Numbered from the stretch's first letter, positions 39,482 to 50,376 are shown. The stretch: 64,000 bases of DNA from Staphylococcus pseudintermedius (GCF_001792775.2 NZ_MLGE02000010.1:1-64000); one strand, 5' to 3'. Numbers and translations: made by a program. The notes: generated by a model not told the origin, from the sequence alone.

Positions 39482-40659
39482 TCAGACGATTTGCTTTCTT
39501 TTTTTAAATACTAGCAAACACGCCAATAATAAACAAATGACGACAATCCAAAAACTGAAGATTACCCCAAAAACATGAGTGATTGAACTCATCACAAAAA
39601 CAAAACTTGAAAATGCGAGTGTAGAGATGACCTCAAATACAGAAAAAACATTGACCAAATCTGCTTCATCCACAATTTCCTGTAAAAAACGCGTTCTGCT
39701 ATTTCTTTTAACTGAGAAAGCACACCCATAATTAATGAGAATATTAAAAAAGCCCAAGCATTCTTAAATTCAATAATTAAAACTGTTACTATAGCCATGA
39801 AGATTAAAGAAAAAAAGATGCTTTGCCATTTATATTGCAGTATTTTGTCTGATAATCGAAAAACGATGATAGCGCTTAACAAAATACCAATAGAATAAGT
39901 GGTATTTGCATATCCCCAATAACTTTCATCTTTATGCAAGTATTCATTCACAAACACTAGAATAACCGATGACACCCAGATCGTATTCGCCAATATTTCT
40001 AAAAGATTCGCTTGTACAAAAAATCGTAGTTTAGGCTCAACAATGATTAAGCGCCATCCCCTCGTCAATGTTTCTATATTTGTCTCAGATTTTATCACTT
40101 TTGTTTTGACAGCTGGTAACATCAAAAATAGAATTGTGGATATGACATATAAAAATAAAATGATTACAGTACTCATTATCAAACCTAAAGTGGCATATAA
40201 TAATCCACCTAATCCCCACCCCACTAGTTCTACACCTTCACCACTCATTGAAAGCGCGGCATTGGTTTTTCCTAAATCTGTTGCATAGATTGGCACGATG
40301 GCAAAAGCTACAGGTGCTTCAAATCCATCAAGTATAGAAATTGTAACAACAAAAAAGTACAAAATCGAAATATCAATCACTTCGCTATAACACATTAACC
40401 CAAGAAGTAATCCTAGCGAAATCGTTTTACACAATTGTGTATATGAAAGCACCCGATTTAATAACATTTTTTTGGTAACTAAAGGGACTAAAAAACTTGC
40501 AATAAAAGAAGATAAACCTATCAGAATAGGCACCATTGATGTCGCAATGACTGACTTTGTGATGGTGAATACATTTGCAATGACTACAACTCTAAGAAAC
40601 ACATCAGCTAAATTACTAACTGCTTGAGAAATCAATAATTGTTTGATTGCCTTAGTCAT
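39482..40659 (-). pseudogene. MFS transporter, frameshifted
   Basis: Two overlapping frames, 40659-39592 (355 codons) and 39757-39482 (91 codons), together give a complete 12-segment major facilitator of about 392 residues resembling drug/macrolide-type exporters. The proteins join after IAERVF: the minus strand has six Ts at 39689-39684, and seven would restore the continuous reading IAERVFLQEIVDEADLVN. Either a one-base deletion inactivates the last two to three helices or the base is a homopolymer sequencing error. It begins 30 bp after the radical SAM gene and is followed by the cassette terminator. Base use is AT-richer than in its neighbours. Confidence 0.8.
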
Positions 40660-40689
40660 TTCTGTTCAGTTTCTCCCTTACTTGTGGAA

Positions 40690-41865
40690 TTAAAATGGCC
40701 TCCACAAACTTTTCAAATTCCTTTTTTCCATCTCACATTGTTTAACAAAATCAATGTCAGCAGATAACTTACACCCACCAGAACAAAAACCGCCTATATG
40801 ACAAATCTGACAATCTTTATAATCTAAGAAGCTTTTTGTTTCATGTTGGTAGTTCATTAAATCAATATCTTTTAAGTTTCCTAAAATATATTGAGGGCGC
40901 CCTACTGTTACAGTACATCTAAACAAATTAAGTTCATTGTCAATATAGAAAACTCTATCATAGGGAGACACGTTCCAGCAGTAATGATATGTGCCTTTAA
41001 TTTGAGATTCATTAAAAGACAAGTTCAATTTATCAGTTAAGTTCTTGCACGTTTGAATAAAGCCTGCATGAAGGTTTGATGGTACTGGTTTAGGTATTTT
41101 CATTAATTGTAGAAGTATATCAGTCTCAGAAACAATATATTCATCATAACCAGTATCAAAAAGGCGATCGTCAACCCTTCCGATATTCCAATGAAAATTC
41201 CACTTTGAAAAATACCCTTTGTCGAAAAAATAGTGATAGATTGGCAACAGTTCACTTAAATTATTTCTATCAAAATTTGTCCCCACATCTACAACTATAT
41301 GATAGTGTAATAATAAATCAGTAACAGCTAATAATTCCTCAACATTGTTTGCAACTTTCGTTATTTTAATTGTCTCATTATATTTGTCCGGTAACGTATT
41401 AATAGTAATTGCTATAACAGATATAATACTTCTATGTATCACTATCTTTTTGGCAAAATAAGGCAAAAAGCTTCCGTTAGTAGTAATGTCTATCTTCAAT
41501 TTGTTTTCAACACAATATTGAAAAACTCTATCAATAATTTTTTCATTTTGTGGCAATAGTGGTTCCCCACCAAATAACCCAATAGAAACATCAACTTCTG
41601 GATTTTGATAAAGGATTAATGAAATCTTATCTAAAATTTTTTCAAGTGCTTCTATAGTTATTGGTTTTCTAACGAGATGATCATAGTTCTGCTGAAAACA
41701 ATAACTACATCTTAAATTACAAGAATAAGTAATTGCTAAAGATATTTGTATTTTCTTTTTTGACTCTGATAACAAAAGTTCATTATAAAGTGTATCAGAA
41801 GAAAATTGATTTTTATTAGAAGAAGGTGTATCCAACCATTCACGTAATCTATAATCAAATTCCAT
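40690..41865 (-). CDS. Radical SAM/SPASM domain protein, putative peptide maturase
   Basis: A 391-residue radical SAM enzyme. The SAM cluster is CNLRCSYC (C49, C53, C56), followed by GLFGGEPLLP. The SPASM domain has seven cysteines (C296, C317, C352, C355, C361, C365, C377) in the anSME-like CxxC-x5-CxxxC arrangement, enough for two auxiliary iron-sulfur clusters. Relatives are sulfatase-maturing enzymes and RiPP peptide maturases. No sulfatase is nearby, so peptide modification is the likelier role. It is paired with the MFS gene and bounded by conserved genes in an AT-rich insertion. The ribosome binding site is weak (TAAGAA). Confidence 0.85.
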   Translation of the reverse strand: MEFDYRLREWLDTPSSNKNQFSSDTLYNELLLSESKKKIQISLAITYSCNLRCSYCFQQNYDHLVRKPITIEALEKILDKISLILYQNPEVDVSIGLFGGEPLLPQNEKIIDRVFQYCVENKLKIDITTNGSFLPYFAKKIVIHRSIISVIAITINTLPDKYNETIKITKVANNVEELLAVTDLLLHYHIVVDVGTNFDRNNLSELLPIYHYFFDKGYFSKWNFHWNIGRVDDRLFDTGYDEYIVSETDILLQLMKIPKPVPSNLHAGFIQTCKNLTDKLNLSFNESQIKGTYHYCWNVSPYDRVFYIDNELNLFRCTVTVGRPQYILGNLKDIDLMNYQHETKSFLDYKDCQICHIGGFCSGGCKLSADIDFVKQCEMEKRNLKSLWRPF

Positions 41866-41884
41866 TTCTTAATCTTATATCTTT

Positions 41885-41914
41885 AATATAGCGTATGAAT
41901 ACAGAATATGTAAA
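41885..41914 (-). promoter_or_regulatory. Candidate promoter of the radical SAM-MFS cassette
   Basis: TTTACA (41914-41909) and TATATT (41890-41885) are separated by 18 bp on the minus strand. The start would be only about 10-15 nt before the ATG at 41865, leaving a very short leader. A perfect palindrome TGAATATTCA lies just upstream (41923-41932), a possible operator. Confidence 0.5.
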
Positions 41915-42049
41915 TGTGTATTTTGAATATTCAGAACAATGATTTTATTTTATATTTAGAATAACTTCAAAACTTCATTACTCGCCATTCTCTAGAGATT
42001 AACACTGTCAAATCAGTTCCAGTATCAACGCTCCTAAAATAGCACCAAA

Positions 42050-42100
42050 ACAAAAAAGGGTTCTAAGTCACATTCTCAAAAATGTTCTCAAAAACCCTTG
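42050..42100 (-). terminator. rlmD terminator
   Basis: AAGGGTT (42056-42062) pairs with AACCCTT (42093-42099). On the minus strand six Ts follow. The loop contains a short direct repeat of ATTCTCAAAAATGTTCTCAA type. Confidence 0.8.
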
Positions 42101-42115
42101 AGTGATTAATCTATA

Positions 42116-43480
42116 TCAATATTTTCTTACTAATAACGCAACTGTCTCGACATGTGTCGTATGCGGAAACATATCGACAGGTGTCATTTCTTTTAGTTCA
42201 TATTGCGCGCTTAGCATTTCAATATCTCGTAATTGTGTACTTGGATTGCATGACACATAGACGATACGTTTTGGGGCTAACGCGTTTAAAGTTTCAATAA
42301 ATGTCGCGTCACACCCTTTGCGCGGTGGGTCAATTGTCACCACATCAGGCTGAATCCCGTCTTGTTGCCATTTTAAAATCACGTCTTCAGCAGCACCAGC
42401 GACAAAAGTTGTATTGTTCAATTGATTGTAGCGCGCATTTCTTTTCGCATCTTCTATCGCTTCAGGGACAACTTCTACACCATATACATGTTGGGCGTGC
42501 GGTGCCATAAATAAACTGATCGTCCCAATACCACAATACGCATCTAATACGACTTCATTACCAGTTAAATTCGCATACTGTAACGCTTGACGATACAACT
42601 TTTGCGTTTGTGTCACATTGATTTGATAAAAGGACAAATCGCCAATTTCGAAAGTCAAATCATCTAATGTATCCTCAATAATGTCTTTACCGAAAATCGT
42701 TTTGGACGTATGCCCCATAATGACATTCGTTTTGTTCGTTTGGAAATTCAACTTGATACTCACAATTTGCGGAAACTGTGATGTTAAAGCGGTCACAATA
42801 TCGTTATGATGTGGTAACTTTTTTCCGTTGAGCACAAAAATAACCATCACTTCATTCGTATAATAGCCTTTACGAATCACGACATGACGTACGAGACCTT
42901 GATGTATGTGTTCGTTATAAGCTGGAATATGATATTTTTCCAGTAAACTTTTAATCACATTCATCATGTCGTTTTGATCATCATTTTGTATGAGACAATG
43001 GTCCATATCGATAATATCATGGCTGCGTTGACGATAAAAACCCATTTGGATCTGACCATTGCGATTCGTCCCAACCGGAATTTGAGACTTGTTTCGATAA
43101 CGCCAAGGATCATCCATTCCAATCGTGTCATGAATCGGCACCTCTGTCATTTTTCCTTTATGATGAAACAAATTAATCACTTGTTTACGCTTCATCTCTA
43201 ATTGCGCACGATACGACAAATGTTGAAGTTGGCATCCCCCACACTGTTGGTAATAATCACATGGCGGTGTAACACGATCTGGACTTGCTGTTTTCACATT
43301 CATCAGCTTGCCAATCGCGAAATTCTTTTTCACTTTAATCACTTTATATTGCACTTCTTCATCAATTAACGTTTGAGGGATAAATATCGGATAGCGATCT
43401 TGTTTAATCACACCATGCCCTTCATGTGTCAAATCAACCACTTTTCCCTCATACACTTCATTTTTCTTTACTAAAACCAT
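42116..43480 (-). CDS. rlmD: 23S rRNA (uracil-5-)-methyltransferase RlmD/RlmCD type
   Basis: A 454-residue RNA m5U methyltransferase. It has an N-terminal TRAM domain (EGKVVDLTHEGHGVIKQD), four cluster cysteines in PCDYYQQCGGCQLQH plus MDHC, the SAM site VLDAYCGIGTISLF and the catalytic cysteine in YVSCNPSTQLRD. Gram-positive members of this group (RlmCD) methylate 23S U747 and U1939. ATG 43480 is preferred to ATG 43489, where the GTGAG site would abut the start. It lies downstream of dgkB. Confidence 0.92.
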   Translation of the reverse strand: MVLVKKNEVYEGKVVDLTHEGHGVIKQDRYPIFIPQTLIDEEVQYKVIKVKKNFAIGKLMNVKTASPDRVTPPCDYYQQCGGCQLQHLSYRAQLEMKRKQVINLFHHKGKMTEVPIHDTIGMDDPWRYRNKSQIPVGTNRNGQIQMGFYRQRSHDIIDMDHCLIQNDDQNDMMNVIKSLLEKYHIPAYNEHIHQGLVRHVVIRKGYYTNEVMVIFVLNGKKLPHHNDIVTALTSQFPQIVSIKLNFQTNKTNVIMGHTSKTIFGKDIIEDTLDDLTFEIGDLSFYQINVTQTQKLYRQALQYANLTGNEVVLDAYCGIGTISLFMAPHAQHVYGVEVVPEAIEDAKRNARYNQLNNTTFVAGAAEDVILKWQQDGIQPDVVTIDPPRKGCDATFIETLNALAPKRIVYVSCNPSTQLRDIEMLSAQYELKEMTPVDMFPHTTHVETVALLVRKY

Positions 43481-43521
43481 CAATTTCATCTCACTTTTTT
43501 ATAAACAGAATCTACTTCAAA

Positions 43522-43580
43522 GGGAAAGGAGCAGGACCAAAAACTTAACATCTGAGTCAAATTTCATCGTCCCGCTCCCA
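43522..43580 (-). terminator. dgkB terminator, TIR-like hairpin
   Basis: GGAGCAGGAC (43528-43537) pairs with GTCCCGCTCC (43569-43578). On the minus strand CTTTCCCTTT follows. The arms resemble the outer ends of the interspersed repeat family (GGGACxxAAA), suggesting a solo copy. Confidence 0.7.
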
Positions 43581-43651
43581 CGAGAGTAATGTCATTACAT
43601 CATGCGGTTTTGCGTACACTACCTATTTATTTTCAGCACACCTCTGGATCG

Positions 43652-44584
43652 TTACTCAGATTGCGTAGGCTCATCAATTAACAACGCATTATCTTCTTGC
43701 GCCGGAGAAAAAACTTCAATATGACGAACTAAATTTAAAAAGTTCGCTGGTAATTGACCCCCATATTCACCATCTACGTTTAACGGCATATCGCTAAAGG
43801 AAGAAATATTTACCGATTGCGCTTTATGGTAATGTACTTTCGGATGTTTAATATGTTCACCGCGTGAGGCAAGTGTCATAATATGTCCCAATTCTGCAAT
43901 ATTTGCCTTTTCAACAATCAACAGTGTAAACATACCGTCATCCAACTTCGCATCTGGTACTAACTTCTCAAAACCAGCCATTGAATTGGTTAAGCCGAGT
44001 AAGAACAACATGATTTCACCTTCAAAGACTTGCGAATCAAACTCAATCCGCACGTCGACTGCATGCATTTGAGGTAACATTTCAAATCCTTTAATATAGT
44101 ACGCAAAAGGTCCGACTATCGATTTTAATTTACTCGGTGCTTCATACGAAACTTCCGTAATTTTACCACCGCCAGCTAAATTAATAAAATAACGGCTATT
44201 CATTTTACCAATATCAACTTGAACAGTTTTACCATCTAAAATGACATCCACGGCTTCAAAAATATCAGTTGGGAGATGTAGTGCTCGACCGAAATCATTC
44301 ACCGTCCCCATTGGAATTAAACCTAACTTAGGACGATTCGGTTTTTCAGCAATACCATTCACGACTTCATTCAATGTACCGTCTCCACCAGCGACAATTA
44401 ACAAATCGTATTGGGCCTCAATCGCACGCGCCGCCTCTTCTGTCGCATCGCCAACCTTTTGAGTCGCATAGGCACTCGTCTCATAACCAGCTTGTTCCAT
44501 TTTAATTAGTACATCAGGTAATGCACGTTTAAACACTTCCTTACCCGATGTAGGATTATAGATTATTCTCGCACGTTTTCTCAT
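43652..44584 (-). CDS. dgkB: Diacylglycerol kinase DgkB
   Basis: A 310-residue soluble lipid kinase that phosphorylates diacylglycerol released during lipoteichoic acid synthesis. The nucleotide motif is VAGGDGTLNEVVNGI, with the lid residues GTVNDFGRALHLP following. The catalytic Asp region KLDDGMFTLLIV is present in the C-terminal beta domain. A GAGGGAT site precedes ATG 44584. It lies between rlmD and gatB, as in S. aureus. Confidence 0.94.
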   Translation of the reverse strand: MRKRARIIYNPTSGKEVFKRALPDVLIKMEQAGYETSAYATQKVGDATEEAARAIEAQYDLLIVAGGDGTLNEVVNGIAEKPNRPKLGLIPMGTVNDFGRALHLPTDIFEAVDVILDGKTVQVDIGKMNSRYFINLAGGGKITEVSYEAPSKLKSIVGPFAYYIKGFEMLPQMHAVDVRIEFDSQVFEGEIMLFLLGLTNSMAGFEKLVPDAKLDDGMFTLLIVEKANIAELGHIMTLASRGEHIKHPKVHYHKAQSVNISSFSDMPLNVDGEYGGQLPANFLNLVRHIEVFSPAQEDNALLIDEPTQSE

Positions 44585-44956
44585 TTATATCCCTCAATTT
44601 TTCAGTACTCACAACTTATATTATAGTAAACAAAGATGTAATGAAAGCTAAAAACAACCAAAAGCGTAAAAATGATAAGAAAATAACGTCAATCCCGTTT
44701 TCAAAAGGCGATTGCGTCATATGTTGACATTTCAACTTTCCTAGCCAAGCAAAGAAATTGAGTTACTTCATCATTCTTTCACCACTACACCTAAGATCAA
44801 TTAATAATCATATAAATAAAATGAGTGAAAAAATGCATGCGTATGATTAATACATGCGCCGTCTGTTTGGTAAGAGTTATTCGTCATTTCAACTCGTTTG
44901 AGCACCGCAACTAAGATTGCTAGAACAAGCTCGCTTTCATTCCTTGTTACGCAACT

Positions 44957-45091
44957 GATTACCATTCAGGGCGCGACTCCTGAGGGAAAAGATGCGCCGG
45001 AAATCCATCAACGCCTCTACCTTATAACAGTTTCAGTTAAGCGTTGATTACTTGGGAACAGCCCTAGGAAAGCAAATCCTAAAAGGCAATC
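44957..45091 (-). repeat. Core palindromic repeat module, solo copy
   Basis: Reverse orientation relative to 32961. It runs from GGGCGCGACTCCTGAGGGA through CGGAAATCCATCAACGCC and AACAGTTTCAGTTAAGCGTT to GAACAGCCCTAGGAAAGC and AAAAGGCAAT. No outer TIR is recognisable around it. The remaining gap, 44585-44956, shows no gene. Confidence 0.68.
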
Positions 45092-45192
45092 CATACAGAT
45101 ATTCACATTATGAAAGCGAGCCCTAGTTCTGCGATTGCAAGGTGTTATAATCAATACGACATCTTACGTCATACTCAAAAAACAAAATGTCA

Positions 45193-45247
45193 CAAAAAAG
45201 ACGAGTGTGAAATACAATCATCACCATTGCATTCCATCTACTCGCCT
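45193..45247 (-). terminator. gatCAB terminator
   Basis: GACGAGT (45200-45206) pairs with ACTCGCC (45240-45246) with a G-T pair. Six Ts follow on the minus strand. Confidence 0.75.
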
Positions 45248-45261
45248 CTATTCAAAACAAC

Positions 45262-46689
45262 CTATTGTTTATCTAACTCTTGCTTCAACAACTGATTTGC
45301 AAGCTGTGGATTCGCTTGACCTTTCGACAATTTCATAATTTGTCCAACTAAGAAGCCCATCGCCTTACCTTTCCCATTCTTATAATCTTCAACAGATTGT
45401 GGATTTTCAGCAATTGCTTGTTGTACAAATTCTAACACAGCACCTTCATCAGAAATTTGAACAAGACCTTTATCTTTCATAATTTGCTTTGCGTCCCCAC
45501 CATTTTGCGCTAATTCTGGGAACACTTTTTTCGCAATTTTACTACTCATTGTGCCATCTTCAATTAATTTAATCATACCTGCTAAGTTTGCTGGTGTAAG
45601 GCCTGTATCTTGTAACTCAATTTGATTTTTATTGAGATATTCGTTTACGCCACCCATTAACCAGTTCGAAATCATTTTCACATCTGCGCCTTCTTCAACA
45701 GCCGCTTCAAAGAAATCTGACATCTCTTTTGTTAATGTTAAAACATGTGCATCATATGCAGGTAAACCGAATTCTTTTACGTATTTTTCTTTACGTGCAT
45801 CTGGTAATTCAGGAATCGATTCACGAACACGCGCTTTCCATGCTTCATCGATATATAAAGGTACAATGTCAGGTTCAGGGAAGTAACGGTAGTCATCTGA
45901 CGCTTCCTTAACACGCATTAAAATCGTTTTACCTGTGGATTCATCAAAACGACGTGTTTCTTGTAAAATTTCGCCACCATTTAACAATTCTTCTTCTTGA
46001 CGTTTGACTTCATATTCTAAACCTTTACGCACGTTGTTAAATGAATTTAAGTTTTTAAGTTCAGCTTTCGTACCAAACTCTTTTTGACCATATGGACGTA
46101 AAGATACGTTCGCATCACAACGCAATGAACCTTCTTCCATTTTACCGTCAGATACGCCTGTATATTGAATAATAGAACGTAATTTTTCTAAATATGCATA
46201 CGCCTCTTCTGGCGAGCGAATATCTGGTTCAGATACGATTTCAATTAATGGTGTCCCTTGACGGTTTAAATCGACAAGTGAGTAACCGTCTTTATGTGTA
46301 GATTTCCCAGCATCTTCTTCCATGTGTAAACGTGTAATACCGATACGTTTCGTTTCGCCGTTCACTTCAATGTCGATATAACCATTTTCACCAATCGGTT
46401 GGTCTAATTGTGAAATTTGATAAGCTTTCGGGTTGTCTGGATAGAAATAGTTTTTACGATCAAATTTTGATTCAGTTGCAATTTCCATATTTAATGCCAT
46501 TGCCGCACGCATTGACCAATCTACTGCACGACGGTTCACTGTTGGTAAAACACCAGGATACGCCAAATCGATGACGCTTGTATTTGTATTCGGTTCTGCA
46601 CCGTATGCTACCGGCGCATTTGAAAACATTTTTGAGTCCGTTTTCAATTCAACATGGACCTCAAGTCCGATTATCGTTTCAAAATGCAT
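45262..46689 (-). CDS. gatB: Asp-tRNA(Asn)/Glu-tRNA(Gln) amidotransferase subunit B
   Basis: A 475-residue subunit that binds the misacylated tRNA and activates its side-chain carboxylate with ATP. The signatures [20 protein letters not shown] and the GatB/YqeY C-terminal helical domain ([20 protein letters not shown]) are present. The long N-terminal extension of the frame is rejected: ATG 46689 follows AAGGAGTGG and begins the conserved [12 protein letters not shown]. It is the last gene of gatCAB. Confidence 0.96.
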   Translation of the reverse strand: MHFETIIGLEVHVELKTDSKMFSNAPVAYGAEPNTNTSVIDLAYPGVLPTVNRRAVDWSMRAAMALNMEIATESKFDRKNYFYPDNPKAYQISQLDQPIGENGYIDIEVNGETKRIGITRLHMEEDAGKSTHKDGYSLVDLNRQGTPLIEIVSEPDIRSPEEAYAYLEKLRSIIQYTGVSDGKMEEGSLRCDANVSLRPYGQKEFGTKAELKNLNSFNNVRKGLEYEVKRQEEELLNGGEILQETRRFDESTGKTILMRVKEASDDYRYFPEPDIVPLYIDEAWKARVRESIPELPDARKEKYVKEFGLPAYDAHVLTLTKEMSDFFEAAVEEGADVKMISNWLMGGVNEYLNKNQIELQDTGLTPANLAGMIKLIEDGTMSSKIAKKVFPELAQNGGDAKQIMKDKGLVQISDEGAVLEFVQQAIAENPQSVEDYKNGKGKAMGFLVGQIMKLSKGQANPQLANQLLKQELDKQ

Positions 46690-46702
46690 TGATTGCCACT
46701 CC

Positions 46703-48163
46703 TTATAATTTTTGATATTGGTCGTGTAAGTTAAATTGTGTTTCGTATTGATGTGCGACGCGATATAACGTTTTTTCATCAAAAGGTTTACCGATCAGTT
46801 GTAAACCAATTGGACGACCATTTTCCGCTAAACCACACGGTACAGAAATACCAGGTAAACCGGCTAAGTTCACTGGTGTTGTTAATAAGTCATTGGCATA
46901 CATTGTTAATGGATCATTAATTTCAGCACCTAAATCAAACGCAACAGTTGGTGTTGTAGGTCCTAAAATCACATCGTAATCTTTAAAAACATTTTCGAAG
47001 TCATTTTTAATTAATGTACGTACTTTTTGTGCTTTTTTATAGTAAGCATCGTAATAACCAGAACTTAACACATATGTTCCTAATAAAATACGACGTTTCA
47101 CTTCTTTGCCAAAGCCTTCGCTACGAGACAATTTGTAAAGTTCTTCTAAAGTTTGTGCTTCTTTTGAATGATAACCGTAACGAATACCATCAAAGCGTGC
47201 CAAGTTAGATGATGCCTCAGCTGAAGCGATGACGTAATATGAAGGAATGCCATATGCTGTCCTTGGTAATGACACTTCTTCAACGATGGCACCTAAAGAT
47301 TTAAGTGTTTCTGCAGCTTTTAATACCGCTTCTTTCACTTCTTCGTCGACACCTTCACCGATGTATTCTTTTGGCAACGCAATTTTCATATCTTTAATGT
47401 CTTTACCAATATCAGCAGTAAAGTCTATCGCAACGTCTGGTGCACTTGTTGAATCCATTTCATCTTCACCAGCAATAGCTTCTAACACTAATGCATTATC
47501 CTTAACATTACGTGTAATCGGTCCAATTTGATCCAGTGATGACGCAAAGGCAACTAAACCAAAACGTGACACACGACCGTATGTTGGTTTTAATCCTACA
47601 ACACCACAATACGCTGCAGGTTGGCGAATAGAACCACCTGTGTCTGTACCTAATGTAAATGGTACAAGCCCTGCTGCAACTGCTGCTGCTGAACCACCTG
47701 ATGAGCCACCTGGAACAGCTTTATGGTCGAATGGGTTTACCGTCTTTTTAAAGTAAGACGTCTCTGTAGAACCACCCATCGCAAATTCGTCTAAATTCAC
47801 TTTACCGATAAGAATACCATTTTCATTATGTAGCTTCTTCATTACTGTTGCTTCATAAATCGGTACAAAGCCTTCTAACATCCTACTTGCACAAGTCGTC
47901 TCTAGACCTTCAGTAATGATATTATCTTTAATCCCCATTGGAATACCGAACAATTTACCTTCCATTTCACCTTTCGCTTGTAAGGTATCTAATTCTTCAG
48001 CTTTTTTCATCGCATTTTCTTTATCGAGCGCTAAAAATGATTGGATAGTTGGATCTGTTTCTTCAATTGCATCGTAAATATCTTTCACAATTTCAGAAGG
48101 TTTAATTTGATTATCCTTAATCATCTTTTGTAAGTTTTCAATAGATTCATAGCGGATGCTCAT
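46703..48163 (-). CDS. gatA: Asp-tRNA(Asn)/Glu-tRNA(Gln) amidotransferase subunit A
   Basis: A 486-residue amidase-signature enzyme that hydrolyses glutamine and passes ammonia to GatB. The Ser-cisSer-Lys triad lies in [10 protein letters not shown] (Lys), [15 protein letters not shown] (cis-Ser) and [11 protein letters not shown] (nucleophile Ser). It is 2 bp downstream of gatC and 13 bp upstream of gatB. The complex makes Gln-tRNA(Gln) and, where needed, Asn-tRNA(Asn). Confidence 0.97.
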   Translation of the reverse strand: MSIRYESIENLQKMIKDNQIKPSEIVKDIYDAIEETDPTIQSFLALDKENAMKKAEELDTLQAKGEMEGKLFGIPMGIKDNIITEGLETTCASRMLEGFVPIYEATVMKKLHNENGILIGKVNLDEFAMGGSTETSYFKKTVNPFDHKAVPGGSSGGSAAAVAAGLVPFTLGTDTGGSIRQPAAYCGVVGLKPTYGRVSRFGLVAFASSLDQIGPITRNVKDNALVLEAIAGEDEMDSTSAPDVAIDFTADIGKDIKDMKIALPKEYIGEGVDEEVKEAVLKAAETLKSLGAIVEEVSLPRTAYGIPSYYVIASAEASSNLARFDGIRYGYHSKEAQTLEELYKLSRSEGFGKEVKRRILLGTYVLSSGYYDAYYKKAQKVRTLIKNDFENVFKDYDVILGPTTPTVAFDLGAEINDPLTMYANDLLTTPVNLAGLPGISVPCGLAENGRPIGLQLIGKPFDEKTLYRVAHQYETQFNLHDQYQKL

Positions 48164-48165
48164 CT

Positions 48166-48468
48166 TTATGCGTCCTCCCTGTTCATAACTGCTGGTACTT
48201 TAAATTGTCCAGCTTCCACTTCTTTTGCATTCGTTAATGCTTTTTCTTGTGGCAATCCTGTTACCGCCACATCGTCACGTAACACATTCTGTAAATCTAA
48301 TACATGGTTTGTAGGTTTAACTTGTTCTGTATCGACAGAATCAATTTGATGACAAAAATTTAAAATACCTTCTAATGTCTGTTGCATATCGGCAGTATCT
48401 TCTTCTGTCACATTTAAGCGTGCAAGATTCGCAATATGCTCAACTTGTTTTTTGGTAATCTCAGCCAT
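48166..48468 (-). CDS. gatC: Asp-tRNA(Asn)/Glu-tRNA(Gln) amidotransferase subunit C
   Basis: A 100-residue subunit that wraps around GatA and stabilises its contact with GatB. The family features are [20 protein letters not shown] at the N-terminus and [19 protein letters not shown] near the C-terminus. An AAGGAGGC site precedes ATG 48468. It heads gatCAB and is divergent from putP. Confidence 0.94.
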   Translation of the reverse strand: MAEITKKQVEHIANLARLNVTEEDTADMQQTLEGILNFCHQIDSVDTEQVKPTNHVLDLQNVLRDDVAVTGLPQEKALTNAKEVEAGQFKVPAVMNREDA

Positions 48469-48822
48469 GCCGGTAAAGCCTCCTTAAAAATACTCTTTTA
48501 TCTATAAATTGTACCAAATTTCAGCATAAAAATCTAAAATATTTCAAACAAGGCGCATCACGACACAATGTTGACACGAACGAACACGGACGACGCTATC
48601 ATTTTTCACAAGTACGCCGCCTCACTATATGTTTTATTTATATTTATAACATTAAACTTAATAATTATCGATATTCAACTTCTCTCTGCTTATGCGCCTA
48701 AATCGCTATTTCTCTTGTGATGACAAGGTTAAATTACACATAAACTGTGAAATACTTCTTTCCTTTCATATACAATTCTGTATAATAATCTTATGCAAGT
48801 GAAAACAAAAGGGGAGATCAAT
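48469..48822. promoter_or_regulatory. Divergent promoter region of gatCAB and putP
   Basis: A 354-bp gap. A TATAAT at 48781-48786 is a good -10 for putP, with no clear -35. On the minus strand a TACAAT (48513-48508) lies at the right distance upstream of gatC. No repeat copy, hairpin terminator or small gene was found between them. Confidence 0.5.
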
Positions 48823-50376
48823 ATGGTTTTATTTGGTTCTACTTTGTCAAATCAAGTGAATCTCGATTGGCAAACGTATATTATGATTGCCATTTATTTC
48901 ATTATCTTACTCGGCATTGGTTACTATGGCTATAAACAAGCAACGAGTAACTTGAGTGAGTATATGTTAGGTGGCCGTAACATTGGTCCATGGGTAACTG
49001 CCCTCTCTGCCGGTGCTTCTGATATGAGTGGTTGGATGATTATGGGATTACCTGGTGAAGTATATTCAACTGGGTTATCTGCCGTATGGATTACGATCGG
49101 TCTAACACTCGGTGCTTACATTAACTATTTAGTTGTTGCACCAAGACTTCGTGCACATACAGAAATTGCCGGTGATGCGATTACGTTACCAGATTTCTTT
49201 AAAAACCGTTTAGATGATCAGTCGAATTTAATTAAAATAATTTCCGGCTTAATCATTGTCGTATTCTTTACATTGTATACGCATGCTGGTTTAGTATCAG
49301 GTGGTAAGTTATTCGACAGTGCATTCGGATTAGATTATCATGTCGGCTTAATTTTAATTGCGGTTATCGTTATTCTCTACACGTTTTTCGGTGGGTATCT
49401 CGCTGTTTCGATCACTGACTTTTTTCAAGGGGTCATTATGTTAGTGGCAATGGTCATGGTACCTATTGTTGTGATGTTAAAGTTAAATGGTTTAGACACA
49501 TTCCATACGATTGCAGAAATGAAACCGACCAATTTAGATTTATTTAAAGGGACAACCGTGATTGGGATTATTTCATTCTTTGCATGGGGACTTGGGTATT
49601 TTGGCCAACCTCACATTCTTGTTCGTTTCATGTCGATTCGTACTGTGAAATTATTCCCTCTTACACGTCGTATTGGGATTGCATGGATGATTGTCGGATT
49701 GTTAGGTGCTGTGTTAGTCGGGCTACTCGGTATCGCGTTCGTTCCAGCACAAGGTGTTCACATTCAAGACCCAGAAACATTATTTATTTTGATGAGTCAG
49801 TTGCTATTCCATCCATTAGTCGGTGGTTTCTTGCTTGCAGCGATTTTAGCAGCGATTATGAGCACCATTTCTTCTCAATTACTCGTTACGTCTAGTTCAT
49901 TAACAGAAGACTTTTACAAACTGATTCGTGGTGACAAAGCCAATGCCGCTGCACATGAGAAAGAATTTGTGTTAGTAGGACGTATTTCTGTAATGATTGT
50001 AGCGGTTGCTGCTATTGCCATCGCTTGGACACCGAACAACACGATTTTAAACTTAGTCGGTAATGCATGGGCAGGTTTTGGTGCGGCTTTTGGCCCGTTA
50101 GTTATACTTTCATTGTATTGGAAAGGGTTATCACGTACAGGGGCAATAAGCGGGATGGTTGCTGGTGCGTTAACTGTGATTTTGTGGATTGTATTTGCGC
50201 ATCCATACGGTGACGTGAACGATTTCTTTAACTTATACGAAATTGTTCCAGGCTTTATTGTGAGTTTAGTCGTTACTATCCTGGTTTCAAATATGACACA
50301 AAAACCGGGTGCCTTTGTAGAAGACGATTTGAATCAAGTCGTCAAGCAATTGAATGACGCAAAATTAAAAAATTAA
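48823..50376 (+). CDS. putP: High-affinity sodium/proline symporter PutP
   Basis: A 517-residue sodium:solute symporter (SSS family) with about 13 transmembrane helices. Typical stretches are [18 protein letters not shown] and [18 protein letters not shown], and the sodium-site region [21 protein letters not shown]. aureus PutP is the high-affinity proline carrier. The start is ATG 48823 with AAAGGGGAG upstream; the frame opening at 48793 is not used. The putP-camS-ligA-pcrA order is conserved in staphylococci. Confidence 0.96.
   Translation: MVLFGSTLSNQVNLDWQTYIMIAIYFIILLGIGYYGYKQATSNLSEYMLGGRNIGPWVTALSAGASDMSGWMIMGLPGEVYSTGLSAVWITIGLTLGAYINYLVVAPRLRAHTEIAGDAITLPDFFKNRLDDQSNLIKIISGLIIVVFFTLYTHAGLVSGGKLFDSAFGLDYHVGLILIAVIVILYTFFGGYLAVSITDFFQGVIMLVAMVMVPIVVMLKLNGLDTFHTIAEMKPTNLDLFKGTTVIGIISFFAWGLGYFGQPHILVRFMSIRTVKLFPLTRRIGIAWMIVGLLGAVLVGLLGIAFVPAQGVHIQDPETLFILMSQLLFHPLVGGFLLAAILAAIMSTISSQLLVTSSSLTEDFYKLIRGDKANAAAHEKEFVLVGRISVMIVAVAAIAIAWTPNNTILNLVGNAWAGFGAAFGPLVILSLYWKGLSRTGAISGMVAGALTVILWIVFAHPYGDVNDFFNLYEIVPGFIVSLVVTILVSNMTQKPGAFVEDDLNQVVKQLNDAKLKN

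Noticed and set aside
39482..39757. Separate 91-residue membrane protein
   Set aside because: Its frame continues the MFS protein exactly at a homopolymer, so it is the tail of a frameshifted gene.
45262..46782. N-terminally extended GatB
   Set aside because: The extra 31 residues overlap the end of gatA and lack conservation; a clear ribosome binding site precedes ATG 46689.
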